A stretch of DNA of 9,171 bases from JBDTRY01 sp039931435 (GTDB lineage: Bacteria; Acidobacteriota; Thermoanaerobaculia; Gp7-AA8). The DNA lies in the NCBI GenBank assembly GCA_039931435.1, contig JBDTRY010000157.1:1-9171 (forward strand), read 5' to 3'. Shown here piece by piece: positions 1-5,938 of the stretch. The notes under the pieces are model-generated. The model had not been told where the DNA came from. It saw nothing but the letters and a program-made list of their open reading frames with translations, and made no database searches. Numbering within the stretch: position 1 is the first letter of the stretch; each line of letters starts with the position of its first letter. The translations under genes and the position numbers were made by a program.

Positions 1-19
1 CTCTGAGGTTCCCCTGGTT
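1..19. repeat. Left copy of 19-bp inverted repeat
   Basis: The first 19 bases are the exact reverse complement of positions 9089-9107. Similarity stops to the right of base 19. Whether the match continues to the left of base 1 cannot be seen. A perfect 19-bp match by chance in a window this size is unlikely (roughly 8e7 position pairs against 2.7e11 possible 19-mers), so this is probably one arm or fragment of a dispersed repeat. Confidence 0.75.
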
Positions 20-20
20 T

Positions 21-119
21 TGACACAGCCTCACGAGCGAAGCGAGGAGGGATCTGCGCGTGGTTCAACAACAACGCGAGTTTCACCGGAGATCCCTCGC
101 CTTCGGCTTCGGGATGGCA
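21..119. repeat. Imperfect inverted-repeat element (dispersed repeat family)
   Basis: The left arm (21-55) contains GAGCGAAGCGAGG and ends in GAGGGATCT. The right arm (90-119) begins AGATCCCTC and continues with CTTCGGCTTCGGGATGGCA. The inner 9 bp are perfectly complementary (47-55 with 90-98), and the outer parts are complementary with gaps. The architecture, an outer TGxCA-type end, a purine-rich GCGAAGCGA tract and an inner GGATCT box, matches the better-preserved element at 5752-5867. It looks like a non-coding, palindromic dispersed repeat of the kind common between genes in soil bacteria. It encodes nothing. Function and mobility are unknown. Confidence 0.55.
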
Positions 120-172
120 CGTTTCAACTGCGAGAAGCCAGTGGGGTTTTGGGACGGCTTGACTTGAATGAG

Positions 173-198
173 AAAAGCCCCGGCATCTGCCGGGGCTT
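173..198 (-). terminator. Rho-independent terminator of the secreted EXO-like gene
   Basis: A stem of about ten base pairs (175-184 with 189-198, core GCCCCGGC/GCCGGGGC) has a four-base loop. Read on the minus strand it is followed by TTTTCT, so it forms a standard GC-rich hairpin plus T tract. It lies about 25 bases past the stop codon of the gene at 223-1125, in the correct orientation. Confidence 0.8.
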
Positions 199-222
199 CT
201 CACGATGTGCAGCACGTCAGAA

Positions 223-1125
223 CTATTTGGTCTTTACGCATCCGCTGTTCGAGTTCGACCACTCGTACTGGTATCCGAATCCGCCGCTGCCGATGAATGG
301 AGACGGCGACCACGCACACTTGTCGTCTGCTTCATAGCCGCGGCGGTCGAACCAGGCATTTCCCAGGGCGTCGGTGACCGCTTCGCGCGTCTCGTGGCTG
401 ACGAAATGTTCCTGGTCCTGGGCATCGGTCCAGCCGCTGACCTGACATCCGCTGCAGCTCGGGTAGGGCTGAATGGAGTACTTCACATTCTTGCCGGACG
501 CCGAGTAGTTACTGTGGTAAGCGCAGTAAGCGAGGGTCACTCCTCCGCTGGCGCCGCAGGAGCCCTGATTGCCGTCCGACGAGAAGGATGTCGTCGGCAG
601 GAATACTTCGTAAATGGCGTTGTAATCAGTGGCCCCGCTGTTATGCGTGGAGATGTACTTCTTAACCTCGGCCTGTACGGCCGCGTCGGAGACGTTCGTG
701 GGAGGTGTGGACGTGTCGAACCAGTCCGGCTGTCCCACCAGGCTTCCCATGGCAATGTTTCCATAGCCGGAAACGGGATCCTCGCCGTAGTACTGGCTGA
801 TGGTGTTGTACTCCCCGGTCGTTCCGAACTGATTGCGGAAAGCCTGAAGCTGAGCAGCGTAGCTGGCGTCAGCACTGCCGTTCACGGCAAAGCTCGGTCC
901 CCAGAAGATCAGGACCACGTTGGCGTTGCGGATGACAGTTCCCCCGTTGTGGTAATTCAGATTCTGAGCGCCTCCTCCGCCAGGCTTGGCATAGCCGCGC
1001 ATGTAGAACTTTTTGGCGTTGCCATTTCCGTTGGCGTTCTCGGCGTTCAATTCGGGTGACTTCTGTCCTGAGGCTGCTGCTGAAACCATGGCAACCATAA
1101 ACAGCGCGGCGACGGCCTTTTTCAT
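223..1125 (-). CDS. Secreted protein, EXORDIUM / phosphate-induced protein 1-like
   Basis: A 300-residue exported protein. Residues 1-20 form a Sec signal peptide: two lysines, a hydrophobic core, then ASG before Gln21. Near residues 60-77 the segment GGTVIRNANVVLIFWGPSF resembles the GG-V...IFWG strand that opens the EXORDIUM/PHI-1 fold. Residues 244-270 carry the family's most conserved stretch, SHETREAVTDALGNAW followed by GYEADDKC. In plant EXORDIUM proteins the equivalent is SHEIAEAVTDP, and that family is linked to growth and carbon status, with unknown biochemistry. Six cysteines suggest disulfides outside the cytoplasm. HETRE (244-248) could bind a metal, but no protease activity should be assumed. 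The start is fixed by a strong AGGAGG four bases upstream and by the signal peptide. The gene has its own promoter and terminator, so it is probably monocistronic. Family assignment is moderately sure; function is unknown. Confidence 0.72.
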   Translation of the reverse strand: MKKAVAALFMVAMVSAAASGQKSPELNAENANGNGNAKKFYMRGYAKPGGGGAQNLNYHNGGTVIRNANVVLIFWGPSFAVNGSADASYAAQLQAFRNQFGTTGEYNTISQYYGEDPVSGYGNIAMGSLVGQPDWFDTSTPPTNVSDAAVQAEVKKYISTHNSGATDYNAIYEVFLPTTSFSSDGNQGSCGASGGVTLAYCAYHSNYSASGKNVKYSIQPYPSCSGCQVSGWTDAQDQEHFVSHETREAVTDALGNAWFDRRGYEADDKCAWSPSPFIGSGGFGYQYEWSNSNSGCVKTK

Positions 1126-1128
1126 GTG

Positions 1129-1135
1129 CCCTCCT
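1129..1135 (-). promoter_or_regulatory. Strong ribosome binding site for the EXO-like gene
   Basis: The minus strand reads AGGAGGG three bases before the ATG at 1125. It is a near-perfect Shine-Dalgarno sequence and fixes the start codon. Confidence 0.8.
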
Positions 1136-1165
1136 GAGGCAGGTTCAGTTGTAGAGAAGGAAAAT

Positions 1166-1194
1166 AAAGTAACCGTTTCGTGACGATTTGTCCA
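1166..1194 (-). promoter_or_regulatory. Candidate sigma-70 promoter for the EXO-like gene
   Basis: On the minus strand, TGGACA (1189-1194) and TACTTT (1166-1171) are separated by 17 bases, in an AT-rich patch that stands out from the GC-rich surroundings. The -35 matches consensus at five of six positions, the -10 only at three. TTTATT lies close by as an alternative -10. The start of transcription would fall about 30-35 bases before the ATG. Confidence 0.35.
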
Positions 1195-1221
1195 TGGAAA
1201 TCGAAGTAGGGAAGCTTGCCA

Positions 1222-1247
1222 CTACGGGGAGGTCTTCGGCCCCGTAG
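1222..1247 (-). terminator. Hairpin across the racemase stop codon, possible terminator
   Basis: A perfect 8-bp stem, CTACGGGG (1222-1229) with CCCCGTAG (1240-1247), has a ten-base loop and includes the TAG stop codon of the racemase gene. No T tract follows on the minus strand, so it is not a standard intrinsic terminator. It might stabilise the 3' end or slow polymerase. Confidence 0.25.
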
Positions 1248-1965
1248 CCAGGCGGTACCACGAACTAACGACGCGCGCTGCCAGGGCTCGGGTCGCGTCC
1301 ACGATGGGGATCTCCACGTCTTCCCAGCGGTCGATGGCGTTGAGGTCCGTGCAGGCCAGAAGGGCGCGCCTGGCTCCACCCGTCGCTGCCATGGCCAGCA
1401 GCTCCCGCCACCGCTTCCCTATCGATCGGGCATCGTCGCCCCGCCACAGGCCGGCCAGGATCTCGTCGACGGAATCCTGCATGGTGTCCGTCGCCACGAG
1501 CTCGATGCCGCGAGCTTTCATCGGACGGTGATACAGACCGGAGTCCCGGACCGGTCGCGTGGCCAGGAGTGCCACGGGTCCCTCCCCCGGAGGAACCGAC
1601 TCCGAGGCGATCTCAATCATGTTCAATAGTGGGACGCTGCTCGCTTCGCGCAGTGTGTCGAACAAGATATGGGGCAGATTCGCCGGAATGGCGATGAGGT
1701 CGACCCCCGTCTCCGTCAGCCAGCGCACTCCTTCCGCCACCCGGCCGCCGAATGCTGCTTTGTCCAATGGCTGGTCCAGCCGGAAATAGACCGGCCACGA
1801 GAAGATGATCATCTGCGGGAAATCGTACTGGTGTGTCGCGCCATACTGGCGACGGCATTCATCGATGACCATCTCCAGGAACGGGGCCGTAGCCGAAACC
1901 CCCATCCCGGCCAGGAGACCGATGGTCGGACCTCCGATGACGTTCAAAGGACCGGATGGATTCAT
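1222..1965 (-). CDS. Aspartate/glutamate racemase family protein lacking one catalytic Cys
   Basis: A 247-residue cytoplasmic protein of the Asp/Glu racemase superfamily, PLP-independent enzymes that invert the alpha-carbon of acidic amino acids with two cysteines. The N-terminal IGLLAGMGVSATAPFLEMV (15-33) is the family's glycine-rich opening motif. The first catalytic site, normally PCNTAH, reads IPANLPH, so Ala95 replaces cysteine. The second site, normally GCTEL, is kept as ACTDL with Cys205. The C-terminal IVDATRALAARVV (221-233) also fits. E. coli YgeA, an L-Asp/Glu-specific racemase, has Thr at the first position, so one-cysteine members exist, but Ala offers no acid/base group at all. 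It could have altered stereospecificity or be a related isomerase, lyase or binding protein. The ATG overlaps the stop of the upstream peptide gene (ATGA), implying translational coupling. The codon for residue 95 is GCG, so a single sequencing error cannot explain it. Confidence 0.82.
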   Translation of the reverse strand: MNPSGPLNVIGGPTIGLLAGMGVSATAPFLEMVIDECRRQYGATHQYDFPQMIIFSWPVYFRLDQPLDKAAFGGRVAEGVRWLTETGVDLIAIPANLPHILFDTLREASSVPLLNMIEIASESVPPGEGPVALLATRPVRDSGLYHRPMKARGIELVATDTMQDSVDEILAGLWRGDDARSIGKRWRELLAMAATGGARRALLACTDLNAIDRWEDVEIPIVDATRALAARVVSSWYRLATGPKTSP

Positions 1966-2099
1966 TCCCGGGTGTTACTCCAGCCTTCCTTGGCGATCTT
2001 CAACGTGCCCGCGGCGCGTCCCGATTCGAGTGTTGCTCCGGTTGCGGCAACCAGTGCGCAGATCGCGGCTGCTGCGAGCAGAGTCGTGCGTGAACGCAT
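1962..2099 (-). CDS. 45-residue secreted-looking peptide, coupled to racemase
   Basis: A small gene encoding MRSRTTLL..., with an N-terminal Arg pair, a hydrophobic Ala/Leu/Val core (residues 5-24) and a short hydrophilic tail ending KIAKEGWSNTRE. This is the layout of a signal peptide followed by a mature piece of only about 15-23 residues. Cleavage could fall after Ala22 or around Ala29-30. Three features support it as real: an AGGAGGT ribosome binding site just before the ATG at 2099, a promoter-like pair at 2134-2162, and a stop codon sharing bases with the racemase start (ATGA). The same frame stays open to an ATG at 2228, but that start lies beyond the promoter and lacks a good ribosome binding site. 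I do not recognise the family. It may be a genuine secreted micropeptide, a leader ORF that controls racemase translation, or the stump of a truncated exported protein. Confidence 0.5.
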   Translation of the reverse strand: MRSRTTLLAAAAICALVAATGATLESGRAAGTLKIAKEGWSNTRE

Positions 2100-2133
2100 A
2101 GGGACCTCCTCAGTGACCTCGGGTGGTGCCGCA

Positions 2134-2162
2134 AATATCGCTTCCCCGGCGTCTTTTGTCGA
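2134..2162 (-). promoter_or_regulatory. Candidate sigma-70 promoter for peptide/racemase unit
   Basis: On the minus strand, TCGACA (2157-2162) and GATATT (2134-2139) are spaced by 17 bases. They match consensus at five and four of six positions. Transcription would begin around 2127, leaving a leader of roughly 28 bases that includes the AGGAGGT ribosome binding site of the small peptide. Confidence 0.45.
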
Positions 2163-2290
2163 GTTGCGCGCGCCTGGCCACCGTCCGGGCCCAGACCGCT
2201 GCCGTTTGATTCGTACGTATTCTGGCAACCCGGCGGTCGGAGGGGGGCGTTTGCACGCATTGTGCTATGGGAAAAACGGGAGGAGCATCA

Positions 2291-3070
2291 ATGAAAAATC
2301 TGGCGTACTCATTCTCATTATTGCTGGTGTTGATCGGCCTGTCCGGCTGCGCCACCGGCGTGGCTTCGACGAGTGGTGTCTCGCTCGACGAGGAGTGGCA
2401 ACTCGGCCAGCAGATGGCAGCATCGGTGCAGCAGCAGGTGCGGCTGGTACAGGATCCAGTGGCCCTTCGCTACGTGCGTATGGTCGGAGAGCGGATCCAC
2501 GCCCAGACCCCTCTGGCCAACCGTCCGTTTGACTTCGAGATTGTCGATGACCCCGATGTGAACGCGTTCTCGATCCCCGGTGGGCACGTCTACGTGAACC
2601 GGGGGTTGATCAACCAGGCCGACAAGGCCGACATGCTGGCCGGTGTCATGGCCCATGAGATCAGTCACGTCGTGGCCCGCCACGTCATTCAGCAGATGGT
2701 CCAGCAGCAGCAGATCAACGTCATTGGAAGCATTCTCCTCGGTCAGAATCCCGGAGCGTTGCAGACCCTGCTGGCGAATGTGCTGGCCGGCGGCGTCCTG
2801 GCGCGATTCAGCCGGGCCGACGAAAAGGAAGCCGACGACCTCGGGCTGCGGTTCATGACTGCGGCCGGCTACAACGGTCAGGGCATGGTCGACATGTTTC
2901 AGAAGCTGCTGAGCCTCGAAAAAGGTCAGCCAGGCGCGGTGGAAAAATTCTTCCTCGATCACCCGCTGACTGAGGATCGCATCAAGGACATTCAGTCGCG
3001 TGTTCGCGCGCTTCCGCCGGGAGGAATCACCGACGATCCTGCCTATCAGGATGTGCGAAGCAGGATGTAG
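2291..3070 (+). CDS. M48 family metalloprotease, LoiP/BepA-like lipoprotein
   Basis: A 259-residue zinc protease anchored as a lipoprotein. Residues 1-20 are a lipoprotein signal ending in the lipobox LSGC, with Cys20 as the lipidated residue. Asp is absent at the next position (Ala21), so outer-membrane sorting is plausible. The catalytic HEISH is at 122-126, the third zinc ligand is the Glu of EKEAD (Glu178), and the downstream HPLTEDRI (224-231) is the conserved C-terminal M48 motif. Length and order match E. coli LoiP; BepA has an added TPR domain that is missing here. Relatives cut misfolded or stalled outer-membrane proteins, so a role in envelope quality control is the best inference. 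The start at 2291 is chosen because GGGAGGAG lies at 2278-2285 and the signal peptide begins there. An in-frame ATG at 2267 would place that site inside the gene. It is divergent from the peptide/racemase unit, with no co-directional neighbours. Confidence 0.92.
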   Translation: MKNLAYSFSLLLVLIGLSGCATGVASTSGVSLDEEWQLGQQMAASVQQQVRLVQDPVALRYVRMVGERIHAQTPLANRPFDFEIVDDPDVNAFSIPGGHVYVNRGLINQADKADMLAGVMAHEISHVVARHVIQQMVQQQQINVIGSILLGQNPGALQTLLANVLAGGVLARFSRADEKEADDLGLRFMTAAGYNGQGMVDMFQKLLSLEKGQPGAVEKFFLDHPLTEDRIKDIQSRVRALPPGGITDDPAYQDVRSRM

Positions 3071-3123
3071 CTCACGAAAAGCGAGCGACGAAGTCAGTTC
3101 CCTTCCATGCCTGACTCTCTCCG

Positions 3124-3151
3124 CGAGCCTGCCCAGGTGGGGCAGGCCTCG
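3124..3151. terminator. Hairpin between convergent M48 and AsmA-like genes
   Basis: CCTGCCC (3128-3134) pairs with GGGCAGG (3140-3146), and the stem extends through GAG/CTC after a one-base bulge, giving about eleven pairs. It sits in the 90-base gap between the 3' ends of two convergent genes, where a bidirectional terminator would be expected. Neither strand has a T tract after it, so it is only a candidate. Confidence 0.35.
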
Positions 3152-3160
3152 GAGCGGGGT

Positions 3161-4633
3161 TCAATGTGCGATGTTGTGCAGGCCCGTACGAACCTTCCGC
3201 AGACCACGGTTGACTGCGCTCCTGGAAGTTCTGCCTATTTCTGAGGAGATTTCCCGAGTCAGGTCTTCGATACCCTGACCGTCGTTTCCTCCCGAGAGCC
3301 GGCGTTCATCGATGGTAGCAACGGCTCGCACGGTCGGGGGAGCGGTGCTCACTGCCTGCCGCGTCACAGCGGACTCGATGGCTCCCAGCGGCCGGTACCG
3401 TTCATTGTCGAAGCTGCCGCTGCAGCTGGCTACGATCGGCCCGTTCGCGCGGAAGTTCTGCAGGTCAGTGCGCAGGCTCGCACCTCGATGACGCAGAAGA
3501 GGCGAATCGGGGGCCGGTGAGTACGTGACGTTGTTCATGATCAGGTTCGCGGAGCAGGCCAGTTCCTGTTGGCGGAGAACAAGCTCGATTCTTCCGCTCA
3601 CGGTTCCCGAGCCTGGCACGAGCGAAGGCTGAACCATCGTGGCGATGGCCGCCGCGCCCACGTTCTCGAGATAGATGGACGTTTCCAGCCGCGGATCGAC
3701 GGATCGACTGGTGGTCGCGGTCAGATACGGCGAAGGCTTCAGCTCTCCGCCGTGAGGAGCATAAAAGTTGACGAGGCCGTTGATGGAGATGCGGCCGTCT
3801 GCCGTGCGTCCTTCCAGCGAGAATTCCGTAGCGCCTTCACCGTTGCCGGCCGGCCCGTAAACGTTGTGCGCCGTCACCCCTACGTCATCCACGTAGATTG
3901 CCGCTTTTGAAGACCTGATCAATCCACTTCCGGAATCTGCGGGGAGATTCTCCACCCATTGGATGCGCAGGTCCTGCATGACGAGATGAGGGATGTTGAT
4001 GCTCCAGCTCGTCGCTGCTTCATGCGACTGATCGGGGAGGGTCTCCGAAGCGCTGGCAAGTCTGGACGGATTTTCGGTTGCTGGAACAGCGGAGCCTTCG
4101 GGTGTGACTGCGTCCTGCCAGTTCCACCGTCCGGAAAGGGATCGTTCGAGATGAATGCTGGGGCTCTCGAATGTAACCTCGTCGATCCAACGCCCCTTCG
4201 ACAGCAGGTGCCATAGGCTCACTTTGAATTCCACGCGATCGGCGCGGAACAGATCCGGTTGTGGCTGCGGGCCCCGGCTCTTGATGCGTACTCCGTGAGC
4301 GGCGGCTCGAAGGTGAAAAAGCTCGCCTGTCCAGTCCTCCACTTCGAGGTCCATCCCATGAGCTTCGGCGATGCTGGAGGCCGTTGTGGAGGCCACGTGC
4401 GGCAGCCACTCGAACTTCACCAGAGGAAGCCCCACGGCGATGATCACACCGAGGGCCTGAATGATCCCGAAGTGTTTGATCCAATAAACAATCCTGTTAC
4501 CCCATGCCGATCCGAGATCGCTGGCTTCGAGCCAGGTCAGCGCTTCTTCCGCGCGGTGGATCAGGCGGGAGAGCGGTTTGACCACTCGCGGCGGGGGTGC
4601 GGTGTGCTCTTCGGGTGCCGCTTCTTTTTCCAT
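3161..4633 (-). CDS. AsmA/DUF748-like inner-membrane-anchored periplasmic protein
   Basis: A 490-residue protein with a charged, proline-containing cytoplasmic N-terminus (1-50), one membrane segment (about 56-73, HFGIIQALGVIIAVGLPL) and a long periplasmic part rich in beta strand. Residues 130-172 are characteristic of the AsmA/DUF748 superfamily: a basic-residue strand (ADRVEFKVSLWHLL), then IDEVTFESPSIHLER, then SGRWNWQD. Further short amphipathic strands run through about residue 440, including GTVSGRIELVLRQ (343-355). The end (453-490) is predicted to be a basic amphipathic helix. The superfamily includes AsmA, TamB and YhdP, which are thought to bridge the periplasm and move phospholipid, but this member is short and I cannot place it in a named subfamily. 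The ribosome binding site before the ATG is weak. It is convergent with the M48 gene and divergent from the EcsC gene. Confidence 0.75.
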   Translation of the reverse strand: MEKEAAPEEHTAPPPRVVKPLSRLIHRAEEALTWLEASDLGSAWGNRIVYWIKHFGIIQALGVIIAVGLPLVKFEWLPHVASTTASSIAEAHGMDLEVEDWTGELFHLRAAAHGVRIKSRGPQPQPDLFRADRVEFKVSLWHLLSKGRWIDEVTFESPSIHLERSLSGRWNWQDAVTPEGSAVPATENPSRLASASETLPDQSHEAATSWSINIPHLVMQDLRIQWVENLPADSGSGLIRSSKAAIYVDDVGVTAHNVYGPAGNGEGATEFSLEGRTADGRISINGLVNFYAPHGGELKPSPYLTATTSRSVDPRLETSIYLENVGAAAIATMVQPSLVPGSGTVSGRIELVLRQQELACSANLIMNNVTYSPAPDSPLLRHRGASLRTDLQNFRANGPIVASCSGSFDNERYRPLGAIESAVTRQAVSTAPPTVRAVATIDERRLSGGNDGQGIEDLTREISSEIGRTSRSAVNRGLRKVRTGLHNIAH

Positions 4634-4688
4634 TGGAATCGCGCCTGCACCAGGGTCGCTGGCCGGTGCTCAGGGATGAGGATGCCGG

Positions 4689-4718
4689 ATTATGCTCCCG
4701 AACCGCTGCCCTCTTCAA
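4689..4718 (-). promoter_or_regulatory. Sigma-70-like promoter for the AsmA-like gene
   Basis: On the minus strand, TTGAAG (4713-4718) and CATAAT (4689-4694) are separated by 18 bases. The -10 matches five of six consensus positions and the -35 four of six. The predicted transcript starts near 4682, about 50 bases before the ATG at 4633. Confidence 0.5.
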
Positions 4719-4778
4719 GGAAGTGTTCTCGACTGAAAATGACTACGGATGACGGTCGGTCTGTTCCGGATCGCGGCG

Positions 4779-4784
4779 TACAAT
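4779..4784 (+). promoter_or_regulatory. -10 element placed for leaderless transcription of the EcsC-like gene
   Basis: TACAAT (five of six matches to consensus) ends six bases before the ATG at 4791, so transcription would begin at or next to the start codon. No ribosome binding site is seen before this ATG, which agrees with a leaderless message. A convincing -35 is not visible. Confidence 0.4.
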
Positions 4785-4790
4785 CACCGA

Positions 4791-5639
4791 ATGCCCGAAT
4801 CGACGAAGAGACGAACGCTCGACGCGCGACTTTACAGTCTCCTGGAATCTCTGTTCCGGGAACTCGATCAGGAAGCGATCCACGCAGACGTCATAAAGCT
4901 GCGCTTCGAACATCCCGGCAAGGACAGGCGCGAACTGGCGAAAGTCCTGACCCGCAAAGCGGCGGTTTCTGCAAGTGCCGTCGGCGCCGGCGCCGGAGCA
5001 ACGGGCGGTGCGCTCGGGATCCTTGCCATGGCTCCCGACATTTTCAATCTCGTCCGGCTTCAGAGCAGGCTCATTCTCTCCATTGCCTTTCTCTACGATC
5101 ACAAGCCTCATCTGTCGGAGCGCTTCAAGGAGGTTCTGGCCACGCTGGCCATTTCCACCGGAGCTTCGGCGGGACGTCAGGGGGCCCGGTACCTTTTGAG
5201 GAAGGGCCTCGAAGGGGAGCTGGCGTCGAAGTTGGCCAGGAAGATCGCTGGCAGGATGATCGCCCGCAAGCTGCCGGACATCATTCCTCTGGTGGGAGGG
5301 CTGGCGGGAGCAGGCTTGAACTTTCTGGCCGTGAACGGGACAGGCCGCGCCGCGGTTGAATACTACGAACGCCTTCCGGATTCCGCCCGCGAGGTGAACA
5401 ACGCCATCGAGGTGGAAGCGAAACCGGCAGATTCTGAATCCGTGATACCCGAGGCAGAGGATTCAGCGAAGATTGCGCGGGATAAAACTGGGTCAGGGAA
5501 ACGGACTGCATCGGCTTCGCGCCAGACTGCGGGAAAGAAAAAGGCCGGTTCCACGGCCGCGGGTGGAACCCGGGCGACGACGCGAAAAAAACCGGTGTCG
5601 ACGACGAAGGCGCCTTCGAAGCCGGAACAGCGAAAGTGA
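4791..5639 (+). CDS. EcsC family protein with basic C-terminal tail
   Basis: A 282-residue protein. Residues about 45-200 match the EcsC family: an Ala/Gly-rich hydrophobic helix (56-82), then APDIFNLVRLQSRLILSIAFLYD (81-103), the family's Asp-containing amphipathic segment, then two more hydrophobic helices (114-130 and 161-181). EcsC was named from the Bacillus ecsABC operon and its biochemical role is not established; no ABC transporter genes are adjacent here. Residues 233-282 form a low-complexity tail rich in Lys, Arg, Ala, Ser and Thr, resembling histone H1 tails, which could bind nucleic acid or anionic lipid. I chose the ATG at 4791 because a TACAAT box ends six bases before it and because family homology begins after it. 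An in-frame ATG at 4749 adds 14 residues that look unrelated, and lies upstream of that promoter. The gene stands alone. Confidence 0.75.
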   Translation: MPESTKRRTLDARLYSLLESLFRELDQEAIHADVIKLRFEHPGKDRRELAKVLTRKAAVSASAVGAGAGATGGALGILAMAPDIFNLVRLQSRLILSIAFLYDHKPHLSERFKEVLATLAISTGASAGRQGARYLLRKGLEGELASKLARKIAGRMIARKLPDIIPLVGGLAGAGLNFLAVNGTGRAAVEYYERLPDSAREVNNAIEVEAKPADSESVIPEAEDSAKIARDKTGSGKRTASASRQTAGKKKAGSTAAGGTRATTRKKPVSTTKAPSKPEQRK

Positions 5640-5680
5640 ATCGCCCAGTAACGATCATGCAATCGTGAGGCGCTGGGACT

Positions 5681-5725
5681 GGAAGGTAGAAGAGATTCTT
5701 CGCTCACGCTTCTAATGACGCGCCA
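5681..5725 (+). repeat. Dispersed repeat, copy 1 (direct)
   Basis: This segment begins GGAAGGTAGAAGAGAT and ends with TTCGCTCACGCTTC, TAATGA and CGCCA. It is a near copy of 5826-5872, with one substitution in the first 25 bases and small indels after that. It lies 40 bases downstream of the EcsC-like gene. Confidence 0.75.
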
Positions 5726-5751
5726 GGCGTTTATGCGGGATGCGGAGAACT

Positions 5752-5867
5752 TGTCATCCTCGAGGGAGCGCAGCGACCGAAGGATCTCTTCAACGAGAAT
5801 CGTGTCCTTCCTCTCGTAGCAGCCGGGAAGGTAGAAGAGATCCTTCGCTCGACGCTTCAGGATGACA
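5752..5867. repeat. Inverted-repeat element, TGTCATCCT...AGGATGACA
   Basis: The outer arms TGTCATCCT (5752-5760) and AGGATGACA (5859-5867) are perfectly complementary. The inner arms CGAAGGATCTCTTC (5778-5791) and GAAGAGATCCTTCG (5834-5847) are perfectly complementary over 14 bp. The sequence between them is a 42-base loop without a gene. At 116 bp this is MITE- or REP-sized, and its layout repeats in the 21-119 element. No transposase gene or obvious target-site duplication is seen. Confidence 0.7.
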
Positions 5868-5872
5868 CGCCA
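5826..5872 (+). repeat. Dispersed repeat, copy 2 (direct)
   Basis: A second copy of the 5681-5725 unit, reading GGAAGGTAGAAGAGATCC then TTCGCTCGACGCTTCAGGAT and GACACGCCA. It is also the right arm of the inverted-repeat element at 5752-5867. A further degenerate copy of its second half, TTCGCTCGGCGCTTCGATGA, is at 5939-5958, so the 386-base gap 5640-6025 is largely built from this family and shows no gene. Confidence 0.7.
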
Positions 5873-5938
5873 TGTTGGTCGTGTCATCACCCGCCCTGCC
5901 GGCGCCAACGCCGTTCCCACGCTCAGGACGACAGTTTG

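Noticed and set aside
205..1059. Long plus-strand reading frame opposite the EXO-like gene
   Set aside because: It is antisense to a gene with signal peptide, strong ribosome binding site, promoter and terminator, and its product shows no recognisable motif. High GC explains the open frame.
2099..2228. ATG at 2228 as the start of the small peptide gene
   Set aside because: It lies upstream of the predicted promoter, and the added 43 residues are polar and would bury the signal peptide that begins at 2099.
1669..2532. Plus-strand 287-codon frame spanning the racemase start and the M48 start
   Set aside because: It runs through two well-supported genes and the divergent promoter region, with an Ala/Arg/Pro-rich product and no ribosome binding site.
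2318..2962. Minus-strand 214-codon frame inside the M48 gene
   Set aside because: It is the mirror image of a gene with intact HEISH and EKEAD motifs; its His/Leu/Asp-rich composition is that of an antisense shadow.
4259..5359. Plus-strand 366-codon frame across the AsmA-like start and the EcsC-like gene
   Set aside because: It overlaps two motif-supported genes and two promoters; the product is low-complexity Arg/Ser/Gly-rich with no family resemblance.
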